DNA of 64,000 bases from positions 3,880,477-3,944,476 of the forward strand of contig ML679961.1 in assembly GCA_007922225.1 (NCBI GenBank). The letters are read 5' to 3'. Origin of the DNA: Emydura subglobosa (lineage: Eukaryota > Chordata > Testudines > Chelidae). Each line of letters begins with the position of its first letter. Position 1 is the stretch's first letter. Shown here one piece after another: positions 48,195 through 59,254 of this stretch. Below the pieces are notes generated by a model. That model saw only the letters and a program-made list of their open reading frames with translations, searched no databases and had not been told where the DNA came from. The position numbers and the translations under genes are program-made.

Positions 48195-48330
48195 ATTTGT
48201 CACTCACCTGCACAATGGCTCATAAAGGGGGATTGAACCTGGTTCCTTCTGTGCTGAAAGAATAGGGCACCACCACTTGAGCTGAATAAGTAATGCCTTT
48301 AGTTAAGACTAGTAGTAGTTAATTATTCTC
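48195..48330 (-). repeat. Possible tRNA-derived SINE
   Basis: The plus strand reads 'gggggattgaacctggttcc' then 'gaatagggcaccaccacttgagctgaa'. This is the reverse complement of a tRNA-like head: a B-box-like ggttcaatccc and an A-box-like region with ctcaagtggtggtg. The remainder is diverged. Confidence 0.4.
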
Positions 48331-48623
48331 TTACCTGAATCAGCCTCTAGGAGGAGAGTGGTAACCCACACTGAACCATGGGCTACACGTGTAGAATTAA
48401 TTTCCAGCGTGGACTCTGGCAATGGGTCTATGTAAATCTTTAGGTCTTTTTTCCTTTTGAGACCTGCAGGCATGGTCCAGCACTGCTGTGTAACCTGGGG
48501 TGGTGAGAAGACTTCTGGTCAGAGGGAGGCCTGTCTGCATCAGCCCCAGTTTCTAGCCTACCAACTTGAAGCAGACACTGGGGAAGGATTTGATGCATGG
48601 TGCCTATCTGAAGTACAGGGCAG

Positions 48624-49690
48624 TGTGACGTTCCCCTCTTCAATCTGGACTGGTATATCTCTGTGTCACCCCAATCCCTCGCTTCTGGAGCCTGTCTTAC
48701 ACTTGCCCAGCTGTGTGAACCCCCACTCCTGGGTCAGCTCACTCACAGCCTCCTGCAAGGAAGCAAGTCTTACCTTAGTGAGTGAGTGATTTTGGCCAGC
48801 CACTCGTTGGATTCTGCGATACAATGACCCCAAGCCACTATCCTCAGTCCCAGATGCAACTCTAGGAACTGCCATCTTACAGAATTGAGTGCAGCCCACT
48901 GGACTCTGCAAATTTATGTCTGTCAATGTACCAAAGAAATTGATATGCACCAGCTCTGCCACGCTAAACGAGGTCTCTACACACATTCAAACCACATGCA
49001 CTGCTTTAGATAAAACAAACCAGTTTATTAAGCACCGAAAGAATTTAAGTAATTACAAACCAGAATAATACCAATCAGATTTGATCAGGAGTTGATAAAA
49101 AGGCGAATTGCATTCTAAACTAAACGTAACACCGCAGCAGCCTGGCAGTCTTGGATGTTACCTTAACACAGGCTGGCTGACTCCTTTAGCCAGCCCCCCC
49201 CCCCCATGGTCAGTCTTTCAGTTACTTGATGTTGCTTCCTAGATGGATTACAAGGGTGATCTCCAGAGACCAAACTGCCTCTCTTCTAACAGATTCTCCT
49301 GCCACCCCCTGGGGTCAGGTGCTTGGCAATGTCCGGCATGGCTTCCTCCGCTTCAGTCAAAGGAGCATCGCCTTATCAGAGGCTCAGGCCAGTCCATGGT
49401 TCCTGTATGCAGGCTTCAGTGCAGTGTGAACTGCCTCTGCTTTGTGTTCCCTGGATCTATTCAAGCCAGGTGAGACACGCACTTGGGAATGTTACGTAGC
49501 AGAGCTTCATAACGGCGAACATGACATTGCAACGAGCACACCACCATAGCAACGTTCAGTGTGTCCTGAGCATTCCCAGAGCGCCTCACATGACACACTT
49601 CGCATTACACAACTCAGTCACGCTGTGAGAGTGAGGATGAATGACACACAATCGCACCCGAAGGGTGTACCTGGGGTACAGTGTGTCACA
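48624..49690 (-). mobile_element. Solo LTR (1067 bp) with exact 5-bp target duplication
   Basis: It begins TGTGACG and ends TGTGTCACA, giving TG...CA ends, with GGCAG exactly repeated on both sides (48619-48623 and 49691-49695). The minus strand contains AATAAA in ttaataaactgg at about 49021-49032, so the LTR probably reads leftwards. A C-run at 49195-49205 and no internal genes are seen. Class unknown; a retroviral LTR fits the 5-bp duplication. Confidence 0.75.
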
Positions 49691-49886
49691 GGCAGTAACT
49701 GAAGCAGCTCAGCGACCACGTTGAGATACTGTTGGCTTTTTAACGCCGATCGGTGTACAAGCTTCAAAATGTTTGCGCCGTTCCAGTGAAGGCCAAATTA
49801 ACTTCAGTTGCCTGCTTTGTTTGTTTCCTCGGAGACGCTAGACCTCTTCAGAATGCACTTGACTATCTAATGGAGTTGTTACACAG

Positions 49887-50451
49887 TGTTGGGGCACCCA
49901 TTTGTGGCTGCATTGGGGGGTTAGCTCTGTCTGGTCTGACACCCCCCCTCCTTTGCTCACTTGCACTGCAGCCCCTCTTGCTCCCTCGGGGTCACACTGC
50001 TTCTTCTTCAGGCTTGGACCTCTAGCCAGGTCACTACACAGCTTTGCCCTTCCAGGGTAACAGCCTCACCGGACCAGCTGTCCGGGTACCATTCCAGGGA
50101 GTCTTTATTCAAGATTGTGCAACTTTCCTAGAGGCTGGTAAGGGGATCTGGGGCTACCCGCTAGCTTAGGGACCCTACAATCAGCAGCTGAGAGCTGTAC
50201 TGTCTCGACCCTTGTTGCCTTTCCCTGGGCCTCTTCCTTCTCCATTGCACCTCTGGGTACGCGTCTGCTACACCCCCAGTTTTCCTCCTCTTCTCACTAG
50301 GCCCAGAGAATGACTCTATACAAACCCCTGCCTACTTCTGCCCAGATGGGCTCCATCGTCCATTAGTGCTTGTCAGTACAGCCTACCAGGTTAATTACCC
50401 CCTTCTGAGACACCTTCATCCCTTCAAGGGTCGGGTGGGCTGAACATCCCA
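49887..50451 (-). mobile_element. Solo LTR (about 565 bp)
   Basis: It begins TGTTGGGG and ends CATCCCA, flanked by ACACAG (49881-49886) and TCACAG (50452-50457), a duplication with one mismatch. On the minus strand, cttgaataaagactcc supplies an AATAAA at about 50106-50111. It lies only about 200 bp from the previous LTR and in the same orientation, but their ends and sequences differ. No genes inside. Confidence 0.6.
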
Positions 50452-50457
50452 TCACAG

Positions 50458-52055
50458 ACTGATCAGAGGTTCCTTGCACTCCATGTACCAGCTGCAAGTG
50501 GAAGGAAAGCGATCCAGTTTAAACACTTTGGGCCTCTTCTTCCCTTCCAGGTTTCACACTGAAATTTGGGTTCATTGTATGTCTTAAATTGCAGAGATTA
50601 CTAGGATCAGTTGATCTCAGGGGTCAATGGGTACCATTTGATCACCTGGAAGCTTTGTCTGTCATGTAGATTCCTTTACACCTATGTCACCTACACAGCC
50701 AGTCATTATGCATTCATTGTTATATGTACACATGGGAAGTGCAGAAAACAGCTTTTTTTCATATTTATCCATATTGGAGTCCATTTATTTTACTTTTCCT
50801 ACGGTTTCCTACTCCAGGTGTATTTTTGGCACCAGGAAACTGCCCACAGGGTAGGAGATGAAAGGAAAATATGGGGATAAAGTAATGGGCCTAATGGGGT
50901 ATAGTTCCCTTTAAATCAATGAGGTTATGCAGATTTATACTAGCTGAGAAGCTGGCTCATTTTTGTCATCCTAGTCTCCAAAGTGACAAACTTGCTATTG
51001 ACTTAGATTTTAGCAAGCAAAATGCAGTAATACTTATTCTGTGTATGACTTCTATGTAAGCCACCGATGCTGGTACATGGATTGCTTTTATGTCCGATTT
51101 CCTGTCTGAATTGGGAATGTGTTTTTCAATCAGCTGCATGCATTGCTCATAACAGCCATTTGAGTGTACATGTTTTGGAAAGGACTGCGTTCATACAACT
51201 TAAATGAAGGAGTTAAAAGTAAATTGAATTACCTCAAATTTCACGAGGTTAATATTGCCAAAACCCTCCCTGACGGACTTGGCACAAAAATAATTACTAG
51301 AATGTACTACAAAATTCAATGTAACTTTGGTTTTGCACTTTTACAATTTGTATTTGCTTTTATTTATAACTAAAAAGATTCATAACACGAAAATTGCACA
51401 GACAAACAGAATATCAAAAGCTAATTTTCCCTTTGTACCTTTTCTTTTCTAACCACCATGTGGCTGGAATTGTGTGTGAATTAATATTATTCATAAAAAC
51501 AGCACAGATAGCAACAAGGCCAATTACAGCAAAATATTCCCCGTCTTTTTAATCTCAGAGGTTATGGAAAATGCTGTTCTCTTGCAAATTTAATATCTTA
51601 ACAAAAATGATGTGGTATGTAATGTTTGACTTTTGACCATGACATTTGTCAAGCTGGCAATATTTTGCCAACAAATTATACAGGGGGTACACGTTAGTGA
51701 ATTTTCATGAGTTAGAGGGAGGCTGCCATTTGCCTTCCAAGTAGTTGCAGTGCGCTAGCTTAGTGGTTCTGATCCAATCTGATTAAATTCACAGTTTGTA
51801 ATATCTGAGCTAGTCCATCACTGCCTGGGGTTCCATTTTGGGAAGTTGATTATTTCTGGAGGTATGCTGTTGTGCTACAGTTTCTGCCCACCTGAGACAG
51901 AGCTTGATAAAATCTGGAGTCAAACTGTCCCCACTGGATATTGCTAAAGATCTAAATCCTCTGATTTAAGACCTATTTGAAAGAGAATAGAAGATGATCC
52001 ATTAATTATAGAGGAGGGAACGGAAAAGTTGAAGTGTGCCTACGGTATGCTCTGA
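50458..52055. other. Unassigned DNA
   Basis: No gene or recognisable repeat. The part 51160-51680 is AT-rich with no long simple-sequence runs; a conserved non-coding element is possible but cannot be judged from one sequence. Confidence 0.4.
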
Positions 52056-52333
52056 AAGCTTGTCTACACTTGAAATGCTACAACAACACAACTGCCCTGC
52101 TGTAGCACTTCGGTGTCAACAGTATCTATGCCGAGGAGGGGAGTTCTCCCATTGCTGAAGGTAATTCACCTTCCCGAGAGACAGTAGGAAGGTTGATGGA
52201 AGAATTCTTCCATTGACCTAGCACTATCTACACCGGCGCTAAGTCAGCTTAATTATGCCACTCAGGTGTGGATTTTTCAACACCGCAGATCAACATAGTT
52301 AAGCAGATTTAATTTTCTAGTCTAGACCAGGCC
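52056..52333. mobile_element. Harbinger-like MITE
   Basis: The left end aagcttgtctacac pairs imperfectly with the right end tctagaccaggcc. Flanks are TGA (52053-52055) and TCA (52334-52336). It is 278 bp. The interior contains tctcccattg...cttccattgacctagc, similar to the copy at 13556. Confidence 0.7.
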
Positions 52334-52411
52334 TCAGATGCGTTTAGAACATAAAGATTGCTAGGCTGCATCAGACCGAGGTTTTTATCTAGCCCAGGGT
52401 CTTGTCTCTGA

Positions 52412-52703
52412 GGGTCCGTCTACACAGGGATAAAAGATCCATGGCTTGGCCACAGCTGACCTGGTTCAACTGACTTGGGCTCAAGAGGCTCAGGCAGGTA
52501 GGGCTAAAAAAATAAATCACAATGTAGACATTCGGGCTCAGGTTGGAGGCTGAGCTCTGGGCTTCTCAACCCTCTTAGGGTCCTGGACCCCGGGCATCTT
52601 CACAGCCATTTTTTTTAAGCAATGGAGCCAAATCCCCGTGAGTCCGAGTCAACTGACCTGAACCAGCTGTGCTTTCTTTTTTTGTCCCTGTTTAGACATA
52701 GCC
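52412..52703. mobile_element. 292-bp Harbinger-like MITE with TGA target duplication
   Basis: The left end gggtccgtctacacaggga pairs with the right end tccctgtttagacatagcc. An exact TGA flanks both sides (52409-52411 and 52704-52706). Same length and interior words as the copy at 42316 (gggctcaggttggaggctgagctc against gctcaggctggagccc). Confidence 0.85.
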
Positions 52704-52974
52704 TGACAGTGGCCAACATCAGTGCTTCAGAGGAAGATGCACTAAACACGGCAGTGTCCAGTTATGAGAACCTATCCCCAGGGGAAATTTTAAACCCCTA
52801 ATACAAGTCCAGCTTCGCTCTTTGGAAAGCTACAGGACTGTGCCTGACGTGTGAGCACTTTGGCAGAACTCACTCTCCTCATTACTATTCTTGAATTCTC
52901 CAACTTAAGGCCCATCCTGCTAAAGCCCTGGGCATGACGTTAAATTGCATTCTCCACTGCCTTCTTAATTGAAT

Positions 52975-55200
52975 CATAGCTTCGTAGAAGATTAGGGTTG
53001 GAAGGGACCTAAGGAGATCATCTAGTCCAACCCCCTGCTCAAAGCAGGACCAACCCCAATTAAACCATTCCAGCCAGGGCTTTGTCAAGCCGCAGTTTAT
53101 AAAAACCTCTAAGGCTGGAGATTCTACCACCTCTCTAGGTAACCCATTCCACTGCTTCATCACCCTCCTAGTGAAAAACATCTCCTAATATCCAACCTAG
53201 ACCTCCCCCACTGCAACTTGAGACCATTGCTCCTAGTTCTGTCACCTGCCACCAATGAGAACAGCCTAGCTCCATCCTCCCTGGAACCCCCTTTCAGGTA
53301 GTTAAAGGCTGCTATCAAATCCCCCCTCATTCTTCTCTTCTGCAGACTAAACAAGCCTAGTTCCTTCAGCCTCTCCTCATAAGTCTTGTGCTCCTGCCCC
53401 TTCATCATTTTCATTACCCTCCGCTGGACTCTTTCCTATTTGTCCACATCCTTTCTGTAGTGGGGGGCCCAAAACTGGACACAATACTCCAAATAAGGCC
53501 AGTGCCGAATAGAGGGGAATGATCACTTCCCGTGATCTGCTGGCAATGCTCCTACTAATGCAGCCCAATATGCTATTAACCTTCTTGGCAACCAGGGCAC
53601 ACTGCTGACTCATATCCAGCTTCTTATCCAGTGTAACCCCCAGGTCCTTTTCTGCAGAACTGCTGCCTAGTCCATCGGTCCCCAGTCTGTAGCTGTTCAT
53701 GGGATTCTTCCATCCTAAGTGCAGGACTCTGCATTTATCCTTGTTGAATCTCATCAGATTTCTTTTGGCCCCATCCTCTAATCTGTCTAAGTCAATCTGT
53801 ATCCCATCCGTTCCCTCCAGCGTTATCTACCACTCCGCCCAGCTTAGTGTCATCTGCAAACTTGCTGAGGGTGCAATCTACCCTATCCTCCAGATCATTA
53901 ATGAAAATGTTGAACAAAACCGGCCCCAGTGCTGACTTGTGGAGCACTCTGCTTGTGACCAGTTGCCAACTAGACATCGAGCCATTGATCACTATCCATG
54001 AAGCCTGATGATCTAGCCAGTTCTCTATCCATTTTATAGTCCATTCATCCAACCCATACTTCTTTAACTTGCTGATAAGAACACTGTGGGAGAATGTATC
54101 AAAAGCTTTGCCAAAGTCAAGGTATATCATGTCCATCACTTTCCCTACATCCACAGAGTCAGTCATGTCATCACAGAAGGCAATGAGGTTGGTCAGGCAT
54201 GATTTTTCCTTGGTAAATCCATGTTGACTGTCCCTGATCACCTTCCTCTATTCCAAGTGCCTTAAAATGGATTCCTTGAAGACCTGCTCCATGATTTTTC
54301 TGGGGACTGAAGTGAGGCTGACCGGTCTGTAGTTCCCCGAATCCTCCTCCTTCCATTTCTTGAAGATGGGCACTATATTTGCCTTTTTCCAATCATCTGG
54401 GACCTCCCCAATTGCCACGAGTTTTCAAAGATAATGGCCAATGACTCTGCAATCACATCAGCCAACTCCCTCATCACCCTCAGAAGCATTGCATTTGGCC
54501 CCATGGACTTGTGCATGTCCAGCCTTTCCAAATAGTCCTGAAACTGTTCTTTCAGCACTGAGGGATGTTCACCTTCTCCCCATTCTGTGCTGCTCAGTGC
54601 AGTAGTTTGGGCGCTGACCTCGTCTGTGAAGACAGAGGCAAAAAAAACATTGAGTACTTCAGCTTTCTCCACATCCTCTGTCACTAGGTTGCCTCTCCCA
54701 TTCTGTAAGGGGCCCACACTTTCCCTGACCCTCTTCTTTTTACTAACAAACTTTGTAACTAACATAACCCTTCTTGTTACCCTTTATCTCCCTTGCTAGC
54801 TGCAACTCCAGTTGTGATTTGGCCTTCCTGATTTCGCTCCTGCATGTTCGAGCAGTATTTTTATACTTCTACCTAGTCATCTGACCAAACTTCCACTGCT
54901 TGTAAGCTTCCTTTTCGTGTTTAAGCTCACCAAAGACTTCTCTGTTAAGCCAAGCTGATCACTTGCCATATTTGCTATTCTTTCTGCACATCAGGGTGGT
55001 TTGTTCCTGCATCTTCAATAAGTTTTCTTTAAAACACAGCCAGCTATCCTGGACTCCTTTCTCCCTCATATTAGCCTCGCAGGGGATCCTGCCCATCAGT
55101 TCCCTGAGGGAGTCAGTCTGCTTTTGTGAAGTCCAGGGTCCATGTCCTGCTGTTTGCCTTTCTTCCTTTTATCAGAATCCTGAACTCCTGAAGTGAGGAA
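52975..55200 (-). mobile_element. CR1 LINE, 2.2 kb, minus strand
   Basis: The 3' end lies at about 52975 (plus text agggttggaagggacctaaggag, typical CR1 tail). Reading leftwards from 55200, it contains the region between endonuclease and RT, then RT and the C-terminus. The frames are fragmented (54373-54765, 53792-54241, 53377-53754, 53160-53414, 52885-53181), so it cannot work. It is 5' truncated near 55200, close to the retroviral insertion at 55402. Confidence 0.9.
53377..54765 (-). pseudogene. CR1 ORF2 reverse transcriptase, fragmented
   Basis: 54373-54765 encodes the segment before the palm ([20 protein letters not shown]). 53792-54241 holds motif A ([12 protein letters not shown]) and the catalytic loop [11 protein letters not shown]. 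In motif B the usual glycine-proline-glutamine-glycine is replaced by [12 protein letters not shown]. 53377-53754 holds the thumb ([31 protein letters not shown]). Breaks by frameshift occur near 54240-54390 and 53755-53800. The intact FADD loop here contrasts with CSDD in the copy at 43530. Confidence 0.85.
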
Positions 55201-55697
55201 AGGCTGAGGGACCCTCTTACCCCAACAGAAAAGGCATTGAAGCGTTAGGCAATTTGCAGCTCTATTTAGGTTGCTGTCTGGCAGAAGCTACAGCCCCTGT
55301 GTCATTGAACATCCAGACTTGCTTTGAACTAGGCATATGCGATGAAGGTCTAGGAGAAGACAGTCATAGGTATCCAAGAGAGGCATAAGGGCCTGGGGCA
55401 GTGTAAGTAATGTTTTTTCAGTTAGCCTGAGTAACTCCATTTTGTCTAGCTGTCTGCAAGTAACCCAGGATTGTAGAAGGGCCCTGTTATCAACTAAAGA
55501 AGAACTGCCCTGCCAGATCCGGATAGTTCCAGTTAGCAGGCAAAGTAAAGTATCAGCAAAATTAAAACAATGAACTAGTATAGGGACCAATCACCTCGTG
55601 TGAAATGGTCTTATCTTCTTCTTGTAGCCTTGTAGGTTGCCAAGTGTGCTTATGTAGGTTAAGCTAATGTGCATGGGTGTCTTCTGTTTCATGCTTG

Positions 55698-55704
55698 TAT
55701 AAAA
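55698..55704 (+). promoter_or_regulatory. TATA box of the 5' LTR
   Basis: TATAAAA in cttgtataaaatg. The same sequence is kept in the 3' LTR at 63131-63137. Confidence 0.8.
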
Positions 55705-55774
55705 TGTAGTAACAATTATTTTTCAGGGTCTTTGTTCACTTGCCGCCTATGGCTATGTGACTGACCTTCTGTAA

Positions 55775-55780
55775 AATAAA
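55775..55780 (+). promoter_or_regulatory. Poly-A signal in the 5' LTR
   Basis: AATAAA lies 71 bases after the TATA box. The equivalent hexamer in the 3' LTR (63208-63213) reads AACAAA. Confidence 0.8.
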
Positions 55781-55862
55781 ATCTTGGAAACTGCCCGGAT
55801 TCCTGTGTGGGTTTCTTATCTATGCAGGGCAACGAACCAGACTGAAATTTCTCAGCACAATT

Positions 55863-55880
55863 TGGCGATCTCCACCGGGA
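55863..55880 (+). promoter_or_regulatory. Primer-binding-site-like sequence
   Basis: TGGCGATCTCCACCGGGA starts three bases past the LTR end. TGG is the complement of tRNA CCA, and GGGA matches the T-arm complement of many tRNAs. The TGGCGA start would suit an arginine tRNA, but I cannot confirm the isoacceptor without a tRNA list. Confidence 0.6.
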
Positions 55881-56263
55881 CTGACTCTGCATGCCAACCA
55901 CGAGTTCCTGCTCTGGACAACGCCTCAGCCGGCACCGGGTGAGTTCACCCTGAAGGTCTTGAAAGGGGAGTGGAACTCGGTGGAAGGCTGTAAAGCAGTC
56001 AAGACCCCTTGAGTCTCGCAGTCTCCAGGAATAACAGGTACCTCTCTTCTTTTTTCTTCTTTGTTGTTCTGTCTGTTATTGTTGTGTGCACATGTTGTCC
56101 ACGGGGTATGGTTGTGAGAAATGCATGCTAGTGTTAAGTAACTAGGATAAGGGCTCGGATCAGATTACCTGACCTGTTCTTAAAGGGACAAAGCCGAGGC
56201 TGTGTTAACGCAGGGTGAGAGTGGTGTGGTGTGTGAGAGACGAAAGGATTGTGGACGGAAGAA

Positions 56264-57852
56264 ATGGGAATTGGAGGAAGTAAACCCTCCAGGGATAGTC
56301 CCTTAGGGATGTTGTTAGCAGCATGGTCTGCGGGAAAGTTACCGGTACAAAAAGGTATGACCAAGGTTCGAGCTAAAAAACTGTGCACAAAATGGCAAAA
56401 GTATTATAATAACAGTACCCAAATTTGGCCTTCGCAGGGTACCTTTGACTATTGTAAATTAAAGCAGTTAAGGGTTAAGCTGGAAAATGTGGCGCCTAGA
56501 CAGATGGATTACTGGTACTGTTGGGTGGCTCTTTCTGATGGAGACTGCTCGATAGTAACCATGCCTGTTACCAAGGAAGGAAATCCGCCCCCTTATAACC
56601 TCGACTCCTTAGTATTAAAAAGCCGGCAAGTAGAGCCCCCTGAACCTTTATACCCCCTTCTGCCGCCTCCACCGCCTTCAGCACTTCCTCTCCCAAAGCC
56701 TGCCGTAATAGATTTATGAGCGGCTAATAGCCCAGCTCCCCCCCCGACTTACTCAGTCCGCCGTTCACTAGAAGCAGGGCTCAGGCAGAATTTCACAGAG
56801 CTGAGGAGCAGTTTATTGCTCCGTTAAGAGTACAATTTGTGCCTGAAGGCCAGGGACAAAGAGCCTTAAAAGTACACACCCCGTTCTCGTCGGGAGATAT
56901 AATTCTATGGCAACAAGCAACTCCGAGCTTTAAGAAAGATCCTGCAACAGTAATTAAACGCTTCCGGACTATCGTGCTCACTCATAACCCATCTTGGGCA
57001 GATATTACTGAACTTATGGAAGCATTGCTTACTGCCGATGAGAGAGCTGCAATTATTGCTCAGACCATAAAACTTGAGGAGGAAGGGGAAGATAAAGCTG
57101 CATGGCCCCGAGAAGACCCACAGTGGGATTATAATAATAATAAACAATGGATAGCTTTTCAGCATGCTCGCGACATTCTGTTCCAAGCCATGGAGAGGGC
57201 AGAAAAAAAACCTATTAGCTGGGAAAAGTTTCATGCAATAACTCAGGGGATGGGGAAGACCCCGGATGCTTTCTATGTCCGGTTGTGTGAGGGAGCACTA
57301 CAGTTTGCTCAACTTGATCCAAAAAATGAGCGGGACCTAAAGGCTCTAACCGCAGCCTTTGTTAATCAATCTGCCACCAATATTCGAGAGTATTTCCTAA
57401 AGTTTTGCCCAGGCTGGAGTGGGAAAAACATAACTGAAGTTCGAGGGATTGCTACGTATGTGTTTGAAGGGAGAAAGGGGAAGGAACTGGCTAAGGAAAA
57501 AAAGGAAAAACAGGGTGAGTTAAAGCTGCTGGCCCTCACAGTGCAAGCGGCTATGGCTAATCAGAAAGGAAGGGGAGGAAATTTTAGAGCCAGAGGAAGG
57601 GGAAAGGGTAGGGGATATCTGAACCGGGGATATGGAAATGGACGGTCACAAAGCCCGGCTGGACCTTCAGTCTGCTTTTGGTGCAAATTACCTGGACATT
57701 TTAAAAGGGAATGCCCTAATCGGCTAGCCGTGGAAGAAGCTGCTTGCCCAGCACCACCCCAGTATGCTATCCCAGGACATCAAGGGGCGCCCCCAACACC
57801 CATATCCAAACAAATGACTTCACAAGGCATGAAGGACTCTTATTCGCAATGA
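56264..57852 (+). pseudogene. ERV gag (matrix, capsid, nucleocapsid), one break
   Basis: Gag forms the virion core. The start at 56264 gives MGIGGSKPS, with Gly2 and Ser6 as expected for N-myristoylation and membrane targeting of matrix. The first frame ends at TGA 56717-56719 after a proline-rich stretch (LPPPPPSALPLP, like a p12 domain). The second frame is open from 56731 to 57849: a capsid domain, then a Gly/Arg-rich region (RARGRGKGRG) and one zinc knuckle (CFWCKLPGHFKREC; C-x2-C-x4-H-x4-C). Capsid and nucleocapsid are thus in one open frame of about 370 codons, but separated from matrix by a stop and frame change next to a C8 run (56738-56745). It ends at TGA 57850-57852. Confidence 0.9.
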
Positions 57853-58380
57853 AGTTTAGAGGGGAGCTTTAACTATTTGGATGCTGAAAGTGACTCTAAA
57901 AGTTTATGTTGTTTAAGTATTCCTGTAGATCACAAGAAAGGGAGTGAACCATATGTAGCTGTAAATGTGGAAGATTGATACAGGTGCAAAAAAGTCAGTT
58001 CTAGCAGTAAGTAAAGATGATGCAGATTATAAAATTGAGGGTAGTAAAATTATTGTGGGTGTGGGGGGTAATAGAACTCAAGTGCCCACTACTGCTCCTG
58101 TTACTGTTACCGTGGGACCGCTAACTGTACAACACCAGTTTTTGTTGGCCGAATTCTCTCTGGTGAATTTATTATGCAGATTAAAGGCCACTTTGCACTG
58201 TGATTCCTCTGGCGTAAAATTGGAAATGCCCCCGGGAAAGGTAAAGAACTTTGTAATGGTTTGTGAAGCAAAGGATAAAGAATTAATGTTACCCAAGGAA
58301 TTACAGGACTTACCGAAATCCTTGTGGGGATGGGAAGCCACCGATGTCGGACTACTCCTCTCAGCCTCTCCAGTCACCAT
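57853..58380 (+). pseudogene. ERV protease (pro), broken by a frameshift
   Basis: Protease cleaves Gag and Pol. After the gag TGA at 57850 the same frame stays open for 41 codons to 57975, then meets TGA at 57976. The active-site motif IDTGAKKSVLA (57974-58006) is one frame over, reached in the frame that opens at 57965. A single-base indel in 57961-57976 explains this. The frame continues unbroken through protease into RT. The flap (GVGGNRTQVP) is present. The C-terminal motif normally carrying a Gly-Arg-Asp triad appears shortened (VNLLCRLKATLHC), consistent with a small in-frame loss. Confidence 0.8.
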
Positions 58381-59254
58381 GCAGGTAAAACAGGGACCCC
58401 CTCCCTCGGTGGCTCAGTACCCCTTATCCAAAGAAGCTGAGCAAGGGTTGCAACCTTTGATTACTGCCTATTTAAAGAAAGGGATTTTAAGACCCTGCAC
58501 CTCCCCATGCAACACCCCGGTCCTTCTGGTAAAAAAGCCCAAGCTGGATGATCAAGGAAACCCAGTTTACAGGTTTGTTCAGGACTTAAGGGTAATTAAT
58601 GCGTATGTAATCCCACGGCACGCAGTGGTGCCCAATCCTGCCACTATTGTAACTACCATCTCTGCATCATCACGTTACTATTCTGTTATTGATCTTTGTG
58701 CAGCATTTTTCGGCATCCCAATAGATGAAGCTTCCCAATACCTGTTTGCGTTTACCTGGAAAGGACACCAACTCACCTGGCAACGGCTTCCACAAGGATA
58801 TGTCGAAAGTCCCACCCTGTTTTCCCAGATCCTGCGACAAGACCTGGCCTCCATTCAATCGCCAGGAGGCTCCACTTTAGTCCAGTATGTAGATGACCTG
58901 TTAATCGCCTCACCGACTGAAATGGTGTGTAAATTGGACACTGCCACGCTTCTCGCTGAATTGGCCCCCAGAGGCCACAAGGTATCACCAAGTAAGCTAC
59001 AGTTCTGCCTACCGGAAGTGGAATATTTGGGACATATCTTTGGACCAGGAGTAAGGAAGCTCTCCCCTAAGCGAGTCCAGGCCCTAATGGACATGCCCCT
59101 ACCTCATACCAAAAAGCAGGTAAAAGCAATTTTGGGTGCTGCAGGGTTCTGTAGGCCCTGGTTTCCCGCCTTTGGGGAGTTGGTAAAGCCACTAGTTGAA
59201 CTAATCAAGGCCTCTGTCTTAGAGCCTCTTGAAGAGACTGCTGAACTAAAATGA
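58381..59254 (+). pseudogene. ERV reverse transcriptase
   Basis: RT converts viral RNA to DNA. The domain is well preserved. Fingers: VLLVKKP and YRFVQDLRVINAYV. Palm motif A: YSVIDLCAAFF with its catalytic aspartate. Motif B: LPQGYVESPTLFSQ. Catalytic loop: QYVDDLLIAS, with the YVDD codons at 58886-58897. Then the thumb: VEYLGHIFG. The frame ends with TGA at 59252-59254, but the next codons in the same frame continue the connection domain, so this is a nonsense change (probably TGG to TGA, inference) and not the true end. Confidence 0.9.

Larger units (their letters stand above)
55402..55859 (+). repeat. 5' LTR of the ERV
   Basis: 458 bp, starts TGTAAGTAATG and ends TCAGCACA. It has a TATA box (tataaaa, 55698-55704) and a polyadenylation signal AATAAA at 55775-55780, giving a U3-R-U5 order. 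It would drive transcription of the provirus. A core of about 240 bp before the TATA box forms U3. Confidence 0.95.
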
